DNA of 64,000 nt from Mesorhizobium sp. L-2-11 (GTDB lineage Bacteria; Pseudomonadota; Alphaproteobacteria; Rhizobiales; Rhizobiaceae), in NCBI RefSeq assembly GCF_016756595.1, contig NZ_AP023257.1, positions 4,108,001-4,172,000 of the forward strand, given 5' to 3'. A program made the translations under genes and the position numbers. Below, in pieces: positions 1 to 9,364 of the stretch (position 1 is its first letter; each line of letters begins with the position of its first letter). A model generated the notes under the pieces. The model saw only the letters and a program-made list of their open reading frames with translations, searched no databases and was not told the DNA's origin.

Positions 1-1204
1 TGGCCTTGCCCAAGCCATAAATCTCGACCCGATCCATACCGCTGTTGTGACCGTCAACGATCCCCGGCCTGCAACCCTGCTCGGCAGCGGCAAGGTCGCG
101 GAGTTCGCCGAGATCGTCAAAGAGGGCGGTGCCGAACTGGTCATTGTCGACCATCCGCTGACGCCGGTGCAGCAGCGCAACCTGGAAAAGGAATTGAACG
201 CCAAGGTGCTGGATCGCACCGGCTTGATCCTGGAAATTTTCGGCGAGCGTGCTCGGACCAAGGAAGGGACGCTGCAGGTCGATTTGGCGCACCTCAACTA
301 TCAGAAGGGCCGGCTGGTGCGAAGCTGGACTCACCTCGAGCGCCAGCGCGGCGGTGCCGGTTTCCTCGGCGGCCCTGGCGAAACGCAGATCGAATCGGAC
401 CGCCGTGCCCTGCAGGACAAGATCAAGAAGCTGAAACACGAGCTGGAAACAGTGCGGCGCACCCGTGACCTGCACCGCGCCAAGCGCAAGAAGGTACCGT
501 TCCCGGTCGTGGCCATTGTCGGCTATACCAACGCCGGCAAGTCGACGCTGTTCAACAGGCTGACCGGAGCAGGGGTGCTGGCCGAGGACATGCTGTTCGC
601 CACGCTCGACCCGACACTGCGTCGGGTACGGCTGCCGCACGGCACGCCGGTCATCCTCTCGGACACGGTCGGTTTCATTTCGGACCTGCCGACGCATCTG
701 ATCGCGGCCTTCCGGGCAACGCTCGAAGAGGTGGTCGAGGCCGATCTCGTCATCCATTTGCGCGACATTTCTGACCCCGATACGGCCGCCCAGGCCGAGG
801 ATGTCGAGCGCATCCTCGCCGATCTCGGCGTCGATGCCGGCGACAGCAGGCGCGTCATCGAAGTGTGGAACAAGATCGACCGGCTCGATGCGGGCAACCG
901 GGAGCGGTTGCTCGCCGACGGCATCGACGGCAGCAAGGCACCGCCGATTGCCATATCGGCGGCCACCGGCGAGGGCATCGACGTGCTGAAGGCGATCATC
1001 GAGACACGAGTGTCAGGCGAACTGGAAACGTTGACCGTCAGGCTCAAGCCTGACCAGCTTGGGCTCGTCGACTGGCTCTACCGCAATGGCGACGTCGTCT
1101 CGCGCACCGACAATGAAGATGGCGGCATAACCGTGTCGCTCAAAGCGACGCGAAGCGCACACGAAGAGATAGAAACCAGATTGCAACGTAAAAACAACGG
1201 GTAA
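1..1204 (+). CDS. hflX: GTPase HflX (5' end outside window)
   Basis: Ribosome-associated GTPase of the HflX family, a cytosolic P-loop protein that binds the large ribosomal subunit and can rescue stalled ribosomes (family knowledge). The G1 loop GYTNAGKST lies near codon 175 of the visible part, followed by the G3 region DTVGF and the G4 motif NKID. The N-terminal HflX domain, including the glycine-rich stretch GGAGFLGGPGETQIE, precedes it. The frame is open from base 2 and reads GLAQAINLDPIHTAVV before the GTG at 47, which matches the usual HflX N-terminus. The true start is therefore left of the window and position 47 is only an internal codon. The gene ends 6 bp before the 3' end of the convergent mazG. 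Confidence 0.95.
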   Translation, partial: GLAQAINLDPIHTAVVTVNDPRPATLLGSGKVAEFAEIVKEGGAELVIVDHPLTPVQQRNLEKELNAKVLDRTGLILEIFGERARTKEGTLQVDLAHLNYQKGRLVRSWTHLERQRGGAGFLGGPGETQIESDRRALQDKIKKLKHELETVRRTRDLHRAKRKKVPFPVVAIVGYTNAGKSTLFNRLTGAGVLAEDMLFATLDPTLRRVRLPHGTPVILSDTVGFISDLPTHLIAAFRATLEEVVEADLVIHLRDISDPDTAAQAEDVERILADLGVDAGDSRRVIEVWNKIDRLDAGNRERLLADGIDGSKAPPIAISAATGEGIDVLKAIIETRVSGELETLTVRLKPDQLGLVDWLYRNGDVVSRTDNEDGGITVSLKATRSAHEEIETRLQRKNNG

Positions 1205-1210
1205 TTTCTG

Positions 1211-2035
1211 TTACTTCGCGCTCTTGGCTTGCTGCCAAAGCGCCTCCATCTCGTCGAGCGTCGCCGTTTCCAGCGTGTTTCCGGACCTTTCCAGCGCTTG
1301 CTCGACATAGTGGAACCGCGAGCGGAATTTCTCGTTGGTGCCGCTGAGCGCCGCTTCGGAATCGACCTTGAGATGACGCCCGAGATTGACGACGGCAAAC
1401 AGCATGTCGCCGAACTCGTCCTTGATCGAAGCCGTATCACCCTTGGCAAGGGCGTGGCGCAACTCGCCGATCTCTTCGTCGATCTTGTCGAGGATCGGCG
1501 TGGCCTCGCTCCAGTCGAAGCCGACGCGGGCCGCCTTTTCCTGCAGCTTGAGCGCCCGGGTCAAAGCCGGCAGGGCAACCGGTACGCTGTCCAGAAAGCC
1601 CTTGCCATGATCCTCCGGATCGTGCCCGCGGGCGAGGCGGGCATTTCGCTTTTCCGCTTTTTCCTCGGCCTTGATCTTCTCCCACATGCCCTTGGCCATG
1701 CCGGCGCTGCGCGCCTCATCGTCGCCGAAGACATGCGGATGGCGGCGGATCATTTTTGTGGTGATGGCCTGGACCACGTCGCCAAAGGCGAATTCACCGG
1801 CCTCCTCGGCCATCTGCGCATGGTAGACGACCTGCAGCAGCAGGTCGCCGAGCTCGTCGCGCAGATCGTCCAGGTTGCCACGCGCGATGGCGTCCGCCAC
1901 CTCGTAGGCTTCCTCGATCGTGTAGGGCGCGATGGTCGAGAAATCCTGCTCGATGTCCCACGGGCAGCCGGTTTCCGGCGCCCGCAGCGCAGCCATGATC
2001 TCGATCAGCCGGGAAATATCTTTCGAGGGTTTCAT
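1211..2035 (-). CDS. mazG: Nucleoside triphosphate pyrophosphohydrolase MazG
   Basis: MazG hydrolyses NTPs and dNTPs to the monophosphate and pyrophosphate, a house-cleaning enzyme that also affects nucleotide alarmone levels (family knowledge). The 274-aa product has the usual tandem MazG architecture. The first domain contains CPWDIEQDF and the metal-binding EEAYEV helix near residues 20-45, and a second EExxE-type helix, KIDEEIGELRHA, is in the C-terminal half. The start is set at the ATG giving MKPSKDISRL. An upstream in-frame extension to 2125 would run through a palindromic repeat and is not MazG-like. The gene converges on hflX, as in many Rhizobiales. Confidence 0.93.
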   Translation of the reverse strand: MKPSKDISRLIEIMAALRAPETGCPWDIEQDFSTIAPYTIEEAYEVADAIARGNLDDLRDELGDLLLQVVYHAQMAEEAGEFAFGDVVQAITTKMIRRHPHVFGDDEARSAGMAKGMWEKIKAEEKAEKRNARLARGHDPEDHGKGFLDSVPVALPALTRALKLQEKAARVGFDWSEATPILDKIDEEIGELRHALAKGDTASIKDEFGDMLFAVVNLGRHLKVDSEAALSGTNEKFRSRFHYVEQALERSGNTLETATLDEMEALWQQAKSAK

Positions 2036-2048
2036 CGCTCGAATGCTA

Positions 2049-2152
2049 ATGCATGTCGCGCAAAAGTGTGCAGCGGTTTTGCGATACCGACATGCATGAA
2101 AACAAGAGCCTAAAGCGCGTCGCATGAGGCTGGTCGAACGCGACGCGCTTTA
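2049..2152. repeat. Double-hairpin intergenic repeat, copy 1
   Basis: Two adjacent inverted repeats fill the space upstream of mazG. The arms atgcatgtcg (2049-2058) and cgacatgcat (2088-2097) form the first. The second has 13-bp perfect arms, 2111-2123 and 2140-2152 (core aaagcgcgtcgc). A related unit with the same gcatgtcg/cgacatgc arms occurs at 7150. This looks like a dispersed rhizobial palindromic element rather than a dedicated terminator. No run of T follows either hairpin. Confidence 0.7.
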
Positions 2153-2223
2153 GCCTGCGTCCGACGGTGCAGCCAACGCCGTCGGCAGGCGAGGGGCGAT
2201 TGTCCACAGCGCTGCTCAAAGCC

Positions 2224-3408
2224 TCAGTCGAGCACGGAGACGATCGCCTTGGCGAGCGCGTCCATGCCGTCCTCCGGCAGGCCGGCGACGTTGATGCGGC
2301 TGTCGCCGACCATATAGACGCCGTGCTCGGCGCGCAGCCGCTCGACCTGCGCTTCGGACAGGCCAAGCCGGGAAAACATGCCGCGATGGCTGGCGACGAA
2401 ATCGAAGCGATCGGAATTGGACTGTCGCCGCAGCGCTTCGGCGAACTGCACCCGAAGCCGCAGCATGCGCAGGCGCATCTCCTCGAGCTCCGCTTCCCAG
2501 GCGGCGCGCAGCGTGGCGTCTTCAAGCACGATGCGCACCGCCGCCGCGCCGTGGTCCGGCGGCATCGAGTACATGGCGCGTGCCGCCGACAGCATCTGGC
2601 TCATTGCGACATCCGCCTGGGCGCTGTCTTTGGCCAGGATCATCGCCGCGCCGACGCGGTCACGATACACGGCAAAGTTCTTCGAGCAGCTCGAGGCAAC
2701 GACCATTTCCGGGACTTTTGCCGCCAGCAGGCGCAAGCCGGCGGCGTCAGCGTCAAGACCTTCGCCAAACCCCTGATAGGCAATGTCGACGAAGGGCAGC
2801 AGGCCGCGCTCGACGACGAGGTCTGCTATTTCAGCCCATTGCGCGGTGTCCAGATTGGCGCCTGTCGGATTGTGGCAACAACCATGCAGCAGCACCACGT
2901 CGCCGCTCCTTGCGGTCGCCAGCGCGCTCATCATGTCGGCGAAGCGAACAGCACCTGAGGCTGCGTCGAAGTAGGGATATTCGCGGATCTGCAGGCCGGC
3001 GGCGCGCATCACCGGCATGTGGTTCGGCCAGGTCGGGTCCGACAGCCAGATCGTCGCGTCGGATCGCGTCCTCTTGAGCAGCTCGGCCGCCAGCCGCAGC
3101 GCGCCCGAACCGCCGGGCGCCTGCGCCGCACGGATGCGCGAAAACTCGGCCGCAGGGCCAAAGGCCAGCCCCGCCATTGCTGAGTTGAAGCCGGTATCGC
3201 CGGCAAGGCCGAGATAGGTCTTGGTGTCCTGGCTCTGCAGCAATCGTTGTTCGGCTTCGCGCACGGCGCGCATCACCGGCGTCTTGCCATCGCGATCCTT
3301 GTAGACGCCAACGCCGAGGTCGACCTTGCCGGGGCGGGGATCGGCACGATAGAGGCCGATCAAGGCGAGGATCTTGTCGGCTGGGGCAGGCTGGAGGTTT
3401 TCAAACAT
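2224..3408 (-). CDS. Class I aminotransferase, aspartate/aromatic type
   Basis: PLP-dependent fold-type I aminotransferase of the AspC/TyrB branch. It would move the amino group between aspartate or aromatic amino acids and 2-oxo acids in the cytosol. The 394-aa product begins MFENLQPAPADKILAL, the classic start of this family, followed by DLGVGVYKD. The PLP lysine lies in SSCSKNFAVYRDRVGA, and C-terminal SRINVAGLPEDGMDALA carries the substrate-carboxylate arginine (SRINVAG). I set the start at 3408 because the 55 codons upstream are not family-like. Whether tyrosine, phenylalanine or aspartate is the preferred substrate cannot be told from sequence, so no symbol is given. Confidence 0.9.
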   Translation of the reverse strand: MFENLQPAPADKILALIGLYRADPRPGKVDLGVGVYKDRDGKTPVMRAVREAEQRLLQSQDTKTYLGLAGDTGFNSAMAGLAFGPAAEFSRIRAAQAPGGSGALRLAAELLKRTRSDATIWLSDPTWPNHMPVMRAAGLQIREYPYFDAASGAVRFADMMSALATARSGDVVLLHGCCHNPTGANLDTAQWAEIADLVVERGLLPFVDIAYQGFGEGLDADAAGLRLLAAKVPEMVVASSCSKNFAVYRDRVGAAMILAKDSAQADVAMSQMLSAARAMYSMPPDHGAAAVRIVLEDATLRAAWEAELEEMRLRMLRLRVQFAEALRRQSNSDRFDFVASHRGMFSRLGLSEAQVERLRAEHGVYMVGDSRINVAGLPEDGMDALAKAIVSVLD

Positions 3409-3592
3409 CGGCGCGGTTTCCGTTGGCGGCGGAGTGATACGCAAATCGGCTGTGCTGCGCCAGCGGTTTTCAGTTGCGCCAGGCTGAAAACCGCCAACCG
3501 GGAGACTGGACACAGAAATCCATGGCGTCGCCTGGAGGCGAGGCTCGCACCCGGCGAAAGGCCTTGATCGCACGGCGCGTCGCGCCGTTCGA

Positions 3593-4774
3593 TCATGCCG
3601 GCTTGAGAGCAGCAGATGGCAAGGCGGCTCCAGATTGCCGCTTCTTGCCGCCCCAACCGATCCGCGGCAACCATTCGAGGTAATAGGCGAAGCCGAACTG
3701 CAGCGCGATGCCTGTCGAGATCAGGATCGCGTCGTAGAGGAGGCCGCCCGGGCTGACGACCTTCATGACCTGCGCGATCATGGCGAGGATCGTTCCGGCG
3801 ACGAAGATCGGCAGCGAATGCTTGCCGAGAACCGCGAGCGGATGTCCGGGCCTCGTCCTCGCCAGGTTGGAAAGCGCCGGGATTGCCACGATCAGATAGG
3901 CGATCGCCAGAATGTGCATGAGGCGCGACAGCGACAGGAACGTCTTGTCGAAGCCGGTCAGCACGGTAGGCAGGCCGGAGGCCGTCTCGATGCCCCACAG
4001 CGGCAGCCGCACCCAAATCAGCGCGCCGACCAGATACAGGACGGCCGCGCTCGCCATCATCCAGTTGAAGCGGATTTCGCCGCCGCGCTTGATATGCAGC
4101 ATGCCGGCGATGCCGATGACGAAAAGGAACTGCCAGGAGAGCGGGTTCAGGAACCAGAAGCCGTCGCCGGGAAAATTCGAAGGCGCGATCTGAAAAATGC
4201 CGGCGATGAGCCAAAGAAGAGCGGACGCAGCAAGCATCAGGCGCAGGCTGAAAGTGCCGAGCCACAGGAAAAGCGGCATCATCAGAAGTACGACGGCATA
4301 CATGGAAAGGATGTTGTTATAGCCGATCTGATGCCCGAGCGCCGCGATGCCGAGCAGCGCCTCCGGCGTGTCCTCGATGATCAGCTGGATGTTGATCAGC
4401 TTCAAAAGGTCCGGCCGCGAAAAATGCAACGCAGCCGCCGAGAAGATCGCCAGCGTCGCGACAGTGGTCATGACGTGGGTGATATAGAGGACACCGGCGC
4501 GCCGCCAGGCCTTCAGGCTGATGAGCAACCGATTCCCCGGCTGGAACTTCAGTCCGTAGGCGAGCCCAACGGCAATGCCCGAGATCAGCACGAAGGCTTC
4601 GGCCGAATCGGAAAAGCCGAGATTCTTGTGCGTGACATACTCGAAGATCGTCCCCGGCACGTGGTTGACGAAGATCGTCAGCAGCGCTAGCGCGCGGAAG
4701 ACATCGATGCGGGTATCCCGCTGGGCTGGCACGTTGCCTGTCATGTCGGGGCCAGTCATGTTGGGGCTTGTCAT
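3593..4774 (-). CDS. opgC: OpgC family membrane acyltransferase
   Basis: Integral inner-membrane protein of about 393 aa with around ten hydrophobic segments. The N-terminal RDTRIDVFRALALLTIFVNH and FSDSAEAFVLISGIAVG are typical of OpgC, which substitutes periplasmic cyclic or osmoregulated glucans with succinyl groups (family knowledge). The start is set at the ATG before TSPNMTGPDMTGN. Three ATG codons at 5-codon intervals (residues 1, 6 and 11) make the exact start uncertain. The upstream extension to 5044 is not membrane-like. The gene is transcribed away from the ECF sigma factor that follows. Confidence 0.87.
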   Translation of the reverse strand: MTSPNMTGPDMTGNVPAQRDTRIDVFRALALLTIFVNHVPGTIFEYVTHKNLGFSDSAEAFVLISGIAVGLAYGLKFQPGNRLLISLKAWRRAGVLYITHVMTTVATLAIFSAAALHFSRPDLLKLINIQLIIEDTPEALLGIAALGHQIGYNNILSMYAVVLLMMPLFLWLGTFSLRLMLAASALLWLIAGIFQIAPSNFPGDGFWFLNPLSWQFLFVIGIAGMLHIKRGGEIRFNWMMASAAVLYLVGALIWVRLPLWGIETASGLPTVLTGFDKTFLSLSRLMHILAIAYLIVAIPALSNLARTRPGHPLAVLGKHSLPIFVAGTILAMIAQVMKVVSPGGLLYDAILISTGIALQFGFAYYLEWLPRIGWGGKKRQSGAALPSAALKPA

Positions 4775-5096
4775 GTCGGGTCGATAATTCGTTGAACAAA
4801 GCGGGCCCACAGGGCCTCGGCGAAGGGAAGATTCGACGGTGAATGTTTCCCGCCTATAACTCGCAAGTGTCCCGTAAATGATGACACCCACGCGATTTTT
4901 CGCGTCACAAATTAATTCAGCTGTAAACATCGATATCGCCGTGGCGCTACAACCGCGCGGCGAATTGTGGCGGGTGAGGGATCGTTCGCGGACACGCGAT
5001 GGTGGCGTTGTACCGCCGGACATCCCGGATCGCAAAAAATTCAACGAGCGGGATTAAAAGCCTGCCATGCTCCGTAAACAGGACGTGAGAGGGTCG

Positions 5097-5615
5097 ATGC
5101 CACGCTTCGATATCATAGGACAGCTTGGTTCTTTGCGCCGCTACGCGCGTTCGCTGACGCGCGACAGCGCAGAAGCAGAGGATCTGGTGCATGACGCGCT
5201 GGTGCGTGCCTATGAGCGGCGCGGCACCTTTCGATCCGGCGGAAACCTGCGCGCATGGCTGCTGTCGATCGTCCACAACGCTTTCATTGACGGCTTGCGG
5301 TCGCGCAGATCCGAAGCGGTGCGCATCGAGCAGGCGGGATATCTTGCCGACGCCAGCATGCAGGCACCCCAGGAGCATTCCGTCCGCCTGGCACAGCTGC
5401 GCGAAGCTTTTTTCAAATTGCCGGATGAGCAGCGTTCGGCGCTGCATCTCGTCGCCATCGAGGGACTTACCTACAGCCAGGCGGCCGAGGCCAGCGGCGT
5501 ACCGCTGGGAACATTGATGTCGCGCATCGGCAGGGCGCGCGCAGCGCTCCGCGAGATGGAGGACAAATTGCCGGCACATGCGAAAAGCCACCTCAGGATC
5601 GTGGGAGGTCCGTGA
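5097..5615 (+). CDS. ECF-type RNA polymerase sigma factor
   Basis: Small group IV sigma factor of about 172 aa. Region 2 spans roughly residues 10-75 (SLRRYARSLTRDSAEAEDLVHDAL, then NLRAWLLSIVHNAFID), and region 4 roughly 105-155 (LPDEQRSALHLVAIEGLTYSQAA, then GTLMSRIGRARAAL). No extra C-terminal domain is present. The ATG at 5097 follows gagaggg and gives MPRFDIIGQLG; the ATG at 5067 is an alternative start. The stop overlaps the start of the next gene, an anti-sigma factor, so the two form a coupled cognate pair. The signal it answers to cannot be inferred here. Confidence 0.92.
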   Translation: MPRFDIIGQLGSLRRYARSLTRDSAEAEDLVHDALVRAYERRGTFRSGGNLRAWLLSIVHNAFIDGLRSRRSEAVRIEQAGYLADASMQAPQEHSVRLAQLREAFFKLPDEQRSALHLVAIEGLTYSQAAEASGVPLGTLMSRIGRARAALREMEDKLPAHAKSHLRIVGGP

Positions 5616-6397
5616 TGTCGATGATGAGCGAACTGCGCGACCCGGTGACCGACGCCGACCTCGACGCCTATGTCGACGACCAGTTGGACGTTGCCCGCCG
5701 CATCGAGGTCGAGGCGTTTCTTTCCGCCCGTCCCGAGGCTGCCGCCCGCGTGATGTCCGACCTCAGGACACGCGACGAACTGCGCGTGGCGCTTGCCGGA
5801 TGCAAGGGCATGGCGCGGCCGGCGACGGCTGACGCGGCACGGCGGCTCGAACGGGGACTGGCCCGAGGGCGCGCCTTGCGCACGTTGCAGCGGGCTGCGG
5901 CGGTCGCAGTCCTGGTGGCTGCGGGCTGGTTGGCCAACGGCATCATCGGGCCGATATCGGTGACGAAAGTCGTCGCCTCGACCCAGCCGCCCGTCTATCT
6001 GGAGGAGGCGATCCGGGCACACAGGACGACGATCCTCCGCGAGGCCATGTCATCCCAGCCCGAAGCGCCGGATTACGATGCGGACGAAATCCGCGCCGCC
6101 ACGGCGATCGTCATGCCGTCGCTGCCGAAGGACTGGAAGGTCCGTGACGTCCAGATCTATCCATCGCAGTTCGGCCCGAGCGTCGAGATGGCTGTCGAAA
6201 CAAGAGACCTGGGACTGGTCTCGCTGTTCGCGATCAGGCCCGGAACGTTCAACGTGGTCCAGCCGACCGTCGCCCCGTCGGGCGAAATTTCCTCGGCCTA
6301 TTTCCAGATCGGCGAAGTTGCTTACGCAGTCGTCGCCCGAAGCGGTGTCCGCGATCTCGATCGCACCGCAGAAACGCTCGCCAACACGCTTTACTGA
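5615..6397 (+). CDS. Anti-sigma factor, single-pass membrane protein
   Basis: A 260-aa protein with a short N-terminal cytoplasmic domain (TDADLDAYVDDQLDVARRIE, residues about 8-60) of the zinc-less anti-sigma type. One transmembrane segment lies near residues 90-108 (AAAVAVLVAAGWLANGII), followed by a periplasmic region of about 150 aa. It would hold the preceding ECF sigma factor inactive at the membrane. The ATG overlaps the sigma stop by one base, and gtgggagg lies 7 bp upstream. A GTG directly before could also be used. The periplasmic part contains no recognised sensor fold. Confidence 0.87.
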   Translation: MSMMSELRDPVTDADLDAYVDDQLDVARRIEVEAFLSARPEAAARVMSDLRTRDELRVALAGCKGMARPATADAARRLERGLARGRALRTLQRAAAVAVLVAAGWLANGIIGPISVTKVVASTQPPVYLEEAIRAHRTTILREAMSSQPEAPDYDADEIRAATAIVMPSLPKDWKVRDVQIYPSQFGPSVEMAVETRDLGLVSLFAIRPGTFNVVQPTVAPSGEISSAYFQIGEVAYAVVARSGVRDLDRTAETLANTLY

Positions 6398-6418
6398 CCT
6401 TCACAAAGGAGAACTCGC

Positions 6419-7135
6419 ATGAACACCCCCAATCTAGGATACCGGACCGGCGTCGGAGCCCAGACCGGCGCCGTCTATGACGAAGGCCTGCGCCAACACA
6501 TGCTGCGCGTCTACAACTACATGGGCGTTGGCCTCGTCGTCACCGGCGTGATCGCCTTCGTCGTGGCTTCGACGCCAGCCCTCTACGTGCCGATCTTTTC
6601 CACTCCGTTGAAGTGGGTGGTGATGCTGGCGCCGCTCGCCTTCGTGCTGTTGTTCTCGTTCCGGATACAGACCATGTCCGCGGCCGGCGCTCAGGCGATG
6701 TTCTGGGCATTCTGTGCGGTCATGGGCCTGTCGCTGGCGTCCGTGTTCCTGGTGTTCACCGGGACCAGCATCGCGCGCACCTTCTTCATCGCCGCAACCA
6801 TGTTCGGCGCGACCAGCCTTTACGGCTACACGACCAAACGCGACCTGACCCAGTTCTCGTCCTTCCTGATCATGGGTCTGATCGGCGTGGTGATCGCCAG
6901 CATCGTCAACATCTTCCTCGGCTCGACTGCGCTCCAGTTCGCCATCTCGGTGATCGGTATCGCCGTCTTCATCGGTCTCACCGCCTGGGATACCCAGACG
7001 ATCAAGGAGCAGTTTGCTGAAAACTTCGGTGCGGAATCGCAGCAGAAGCTCGCCGTCTTTGGTGCATTCTCGCTCTATCTGAACTTCATCAACATCTTCC
7101 AGCTGCTGTTGAACTTCACCGGCGAGCGCGAATAG
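6419..7135 (+). CDS. Bax inhibitor-1/YccA family membrane protein
   Basis: A 238-aa protein with seven strongly hydrophobic segments and the BI-1/YccA layout. A soluble N-terminus of about 30 aa precedes VYNYMGVGLVVTGVIAF, and the last helix carries the family signature AVFGAFSLYLNFINIFQLLL with the conserved acidic residue just before (LTAWDTQTIKEQ). Members act as pH-sensitive Ca2+ leak channels or as partners of membrane proteases; the exact role in rhizobia is unknown. A strong aaaggag lies 10 bp before the ATG. It follows the anti-sigma gene by 21 bp and may be cotranscribed with it. Confidence 0.9.
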   Translation: MNTPNLGYRTGVGAQTGAVYDEGLRQHMLRVYNYMGVGLVVTGVIAFVVASTPALYVPIFSTPLKWVVMLAPLAFVLLFSFRIQTMSAAGAQAMFWAFCAVMGLSLASVFLVFTGTSIARTFFIAATMFGATSLYGYTTKRDLTQFSSFLIMGLIGVVIASIVNIFLGSTALQFAISVIGIAVFIGLTAWDTQTIKEQFAENFGAESQQKLAVFGAFSLYLNFINIFQLLLNFTGERE

Positions 7136-7149
7136 CCGCGTCAAATCCG

Positions 7150-7232
7150 TGCATGTCGCGGCAACGTTTTTGGAGCTGCGACATGCATGAACAGAGACTT
7201 GAAGCGCCTCGCGAAATCGCGGCGCGCCTGGA
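7150..7232. repeat. Double-hairpin intergenic repeat, copy 2
   Basis: Second copy of the element seen at 2049. The arms gcatgtcg (7151-7158) and cgacatgc (about 7179-7186) are followed by tga-aca-gagacttgaagcgcctcgcg, which parallels tgaaaacaagagcctaaagcgcgtcgc of copy 1. The second hairpin is imperfect here. It lies directly downstream of the BI-1 gene. The 7233-7460 stretch that follows holds no recognisable gene. Confidence 0.65.
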
Positions 7233-7460
7233 TTGTACGCGCCGCCTGGCCATGATGCCAGGATCGAGGCCCGTCGCAGGCGAGGGCAAGCCAATCGATG
7301 CAAAAATCATGCTGGGATTTCCACCCGTCCGAAAGTCGCATAAGATAGGTTATGGAACTGGCACGCGTTTGGATCGCGGCCCAACCGCAGCTCCTTGTTT
7401 CCTTGGAAGCAGCGGAACTGCGGTTGTTTGCGTTGCGGCTCCTGCGACGCCCACAGCTTC

Positions 7461-8408
7461 CTACGCCGCCTGCGGCACGCAGGCCTCGCAGATCGCCGCG
7501 ATGTGCCGGTGGTCGGTGCCGCAGCAGCCGCCCAGGATGCGCATCGTCGGAAACGAGGCTGTCAGCCTGCTGTAGCGCCGCCCGAGATCGTCCGGGTCGC
7601 CCGCGTCCAGCGTTTCCGATTCGTCCAGTTCGGCATGGCTTTTGACTGAGGCATTCGCCTTCACGCCATAGACGCGATCGAGCCAGCGCTCGCCCTTGTT
7701 CAGCGCCTGCATGAAATGCGTCGGATGGGCGCAGTTGATCATATAGTAGGCCGGCGCACCGTCGGTCGCGTCATCGACCCTGTCGATCGCCTCGCCGAGC
7801 GTCATGCCGGTCACCAGCTTGCCGTCCGTCTCCACCGTGAACGAGATCATGCACGGCATGGCATGCGCCTTGGCCGCCCGCGCGATACCAATTGCCTCGT
7901 GGAAATTGGTGAGCGTATAGGCGGCCACCATGTCGGCCTCGGTCCGCGCAAAGCTCTCGATCTGCGCTGCGTGGTAGGCCTCCGCCTCGTTGGCGTCCAT
8001 CTTGCCGGCCTTGTAGCCGTCGCCGCGCGGCCCGATCGTGCCGCTGACGACGCAAGGCGTTTCGGCGGTCTCGAATTCATTGCGCAGGTCGAGAAGAAGC
8101 TCGATCGAGGCCTCGTTGACGGCGCGTAGCGCTTCCGGCCCGTAGCCGAGCAAGGTTCCCCAATCCGGGTTTGCCCGCCACGTCGGCGTGTCGAGGATGA
8201 AGCCGGTCCCGCTTGTGCGCGCGATGGTCAGATAACGGACGTAATAATCCCTCAGCTTCTGCCGGCCTTCAGGCGTTGCCATCAGCGTGAATGAAGCAAA
8301 ATGCGGAAGCTCGAGGCCGTCGTGAAAGATGAAAGTCGTTTCCATGCCGCCATCGCTCAGGAATGTTCTGTTGGCGAGTTGCGGCAGATTCTGGCGGTAC
8401 TTGGCCAT
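7461..8408 (-). CDS. Homocysteine S-methyltransferase family protein
   Basis: A 315-aa protein of the zinc-dependent methyltransferase family (MHT, BHMT and the N-terminal domain of MetH). FLSDGGMETTFIFHDG near residue 15 is the family start, SGTIGPRGDGY follows mid-protein, and the Zn-thiolate ligands are visible as NCAHP plus the C-terminal GGCCGTDHRHI. It likely transfers a methyl group from a donor such as S-methylmethionine or betaine to homocysteine. The donor cannot be assigned from sequence. The start at 8408 gives MAKYRQNLPQLANRT. It is divergent from a TetR gene 243 bp away, which may control it. Confidence 0.88.
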   Translation of the reverse strand: MAKYRQNLPQLANRTFLSDGGMETTFIFHDGLELPHFASFTLMATPEGRQKLRDYYVRYLTIARTSGTGFILDTPTWRANPDWGTLLGYGPEALRAVNEASIELLLDLRNEFETAETPCVVSGTIGPRGDGYKAGKMDANEAEAYHAAQIESFARTEADMVAAYTLTNFHEAIGIARAAKAHAMPCMISFTVETDGKLVTGMTLGEAIDRVDDATDGAPAYYMINCAHPTHFMQALNKGERWLDRVYGVKANASVKSHAELDESETLDAGDPDDLGRRYSRLTASFPTMRILGGCCGTDHRHIAAICEACVPQAA

Positions 8409-8616
8409 GTTTGTCTCCAGTGGTAAGATGACACTGTGCCGCCCTGGTGGCGGCCGGTTCGCAATGGCCAAGTTTTAGCAGCACGTGCCGCCGGTGCGGT
8501 AGAAGGCTTGTGGTCCGGTACTCAACCGAAGCGGAAACCGCAGCAATTACAGACGGATAGCCGCGCTGGGTCGGTCGTATTGCTACCGGTGCCGACGTTG
8601 GCGTGTGTGAAAACCA

Positions 8617-8627
8617 TACCGCCGGTA
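8617..8627. promoter_or_regulatory. Possible TetR operator (palindrome)
   Basis: The 11-mer taccgccggta is palindromic except at its centre and lies 25 bp upstream of the TetR start, in the divergent space shared with the methyltransferase gene. Related half-sites, ctaccggtg near 8583 and tccggtact near 8513, lie in the same space. This is only a position and symmetry argument. Confidence 0.3.
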
Positions 8628-8651
8628 CAGTAGATTTGAGGGCATTCGGTC

Positions 8652-9311
8652 ATGCGCAAGGATGCGGAAACGCGCGAACGCATTTTGGAGATCGCCGAGG
8701 CCTCGGTGCTCGCCAAGGGGTTCGGCGCGACGTCCATCGAGGAGGTGATCGCCGAAGCCGGCATAACCAAGAGCGGCTTCTTTTATCATTTCAAGGACAA
8801 GAACGAACTCGCCCGCGCCTTGATGCAGCGCTACGTCGAGGAGAACGATCGCATCTTCGACGATGTGTTTCACCGCGGCCGGCAATTGTCCGATGATCCT
8901 TTGCAGTCGTTCCTGATCACGCTCAAGTTGCTTGCCGAACTGATGGGTGATCTGCCGAACGGCCATCCCGGCTGCCTGATCGCGACGTTCACCTATCAGG
9001 AGCGCCTCTTCGACCGCAGCGTTCGCGACATCGCCGCCGCCGCCGTCCGTTCCTGGAACGGGCGGTTTCGCGATGCGCTGAACGAGATCGCGGCCGTTTA
9101 TCCGGCCCGCAAGGGCATGGACCTCGAAGACGTCGCCATGATGTTCTCCTGTGTGATCGATGGTGGCATCATCATGTCGCGGGGGCTCGGCGACCCGCGT
9201 GTCCTCGAACGCCAGATCCTCGCCTTCCGCAACGTCGTAAAGATGTTGTTCGCGCCGGCGGCGCCCGAAATCATGCTGCCGCCGGAGCCTACCGCTGTCG
9301 CCGCCGAGTAG
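8652..9311 (+). CDS. TetR/AcrR family transcriptional regulator
   Basis: A 219-aa one-component repressor. The N-terminal DNA-binding domain (residues about 6-55) shows TRERILEIAEASVLAKGF, TSIEEVIAEAGITKSGFFYH and FKDKNELARALMQ, the standard helix-turn-helix and linker of TetR. The remainder is an all-helical ligand-binding domain with no recognised ligand class. It is divergent from the homocysteine S-methyltransferase gene, and a palindrome lies between them, so local control is likely but unproven. Confidence 0.9.
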   Translation: MRKDAETRERILEIAEASVLAKGFGATSIEEVIAEAGITKSGFFYHFKDKNELARALMQRYVEENDRIFDDVFHRGRQLSDDPLQSFLITLKLLAELMGDLPNGHPGCLIATFTYQERLFDRSVRDIAAAAVRSWNGRFRDALNEIAAVYPARKGMDLEDVAMMFSCVIDGGIIMSRGLGDPRVLERQILAFRNVVKMLFAPAAPEIMLPPEPTAVAAE

Positions 9312-9364
9312 CGTGCGCCGGTCGCACGCTGCAGCCCGAGGCTGCGATATCCGGCGCGTTCGCT

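Noticed and set aside
3635..4690. Plus-strand frame of 351 codons opposite opgC
   Set aside because: Very high Arg/Asp/Gln content and no motif; opgC on the other strand has membrane helices and family motifs.
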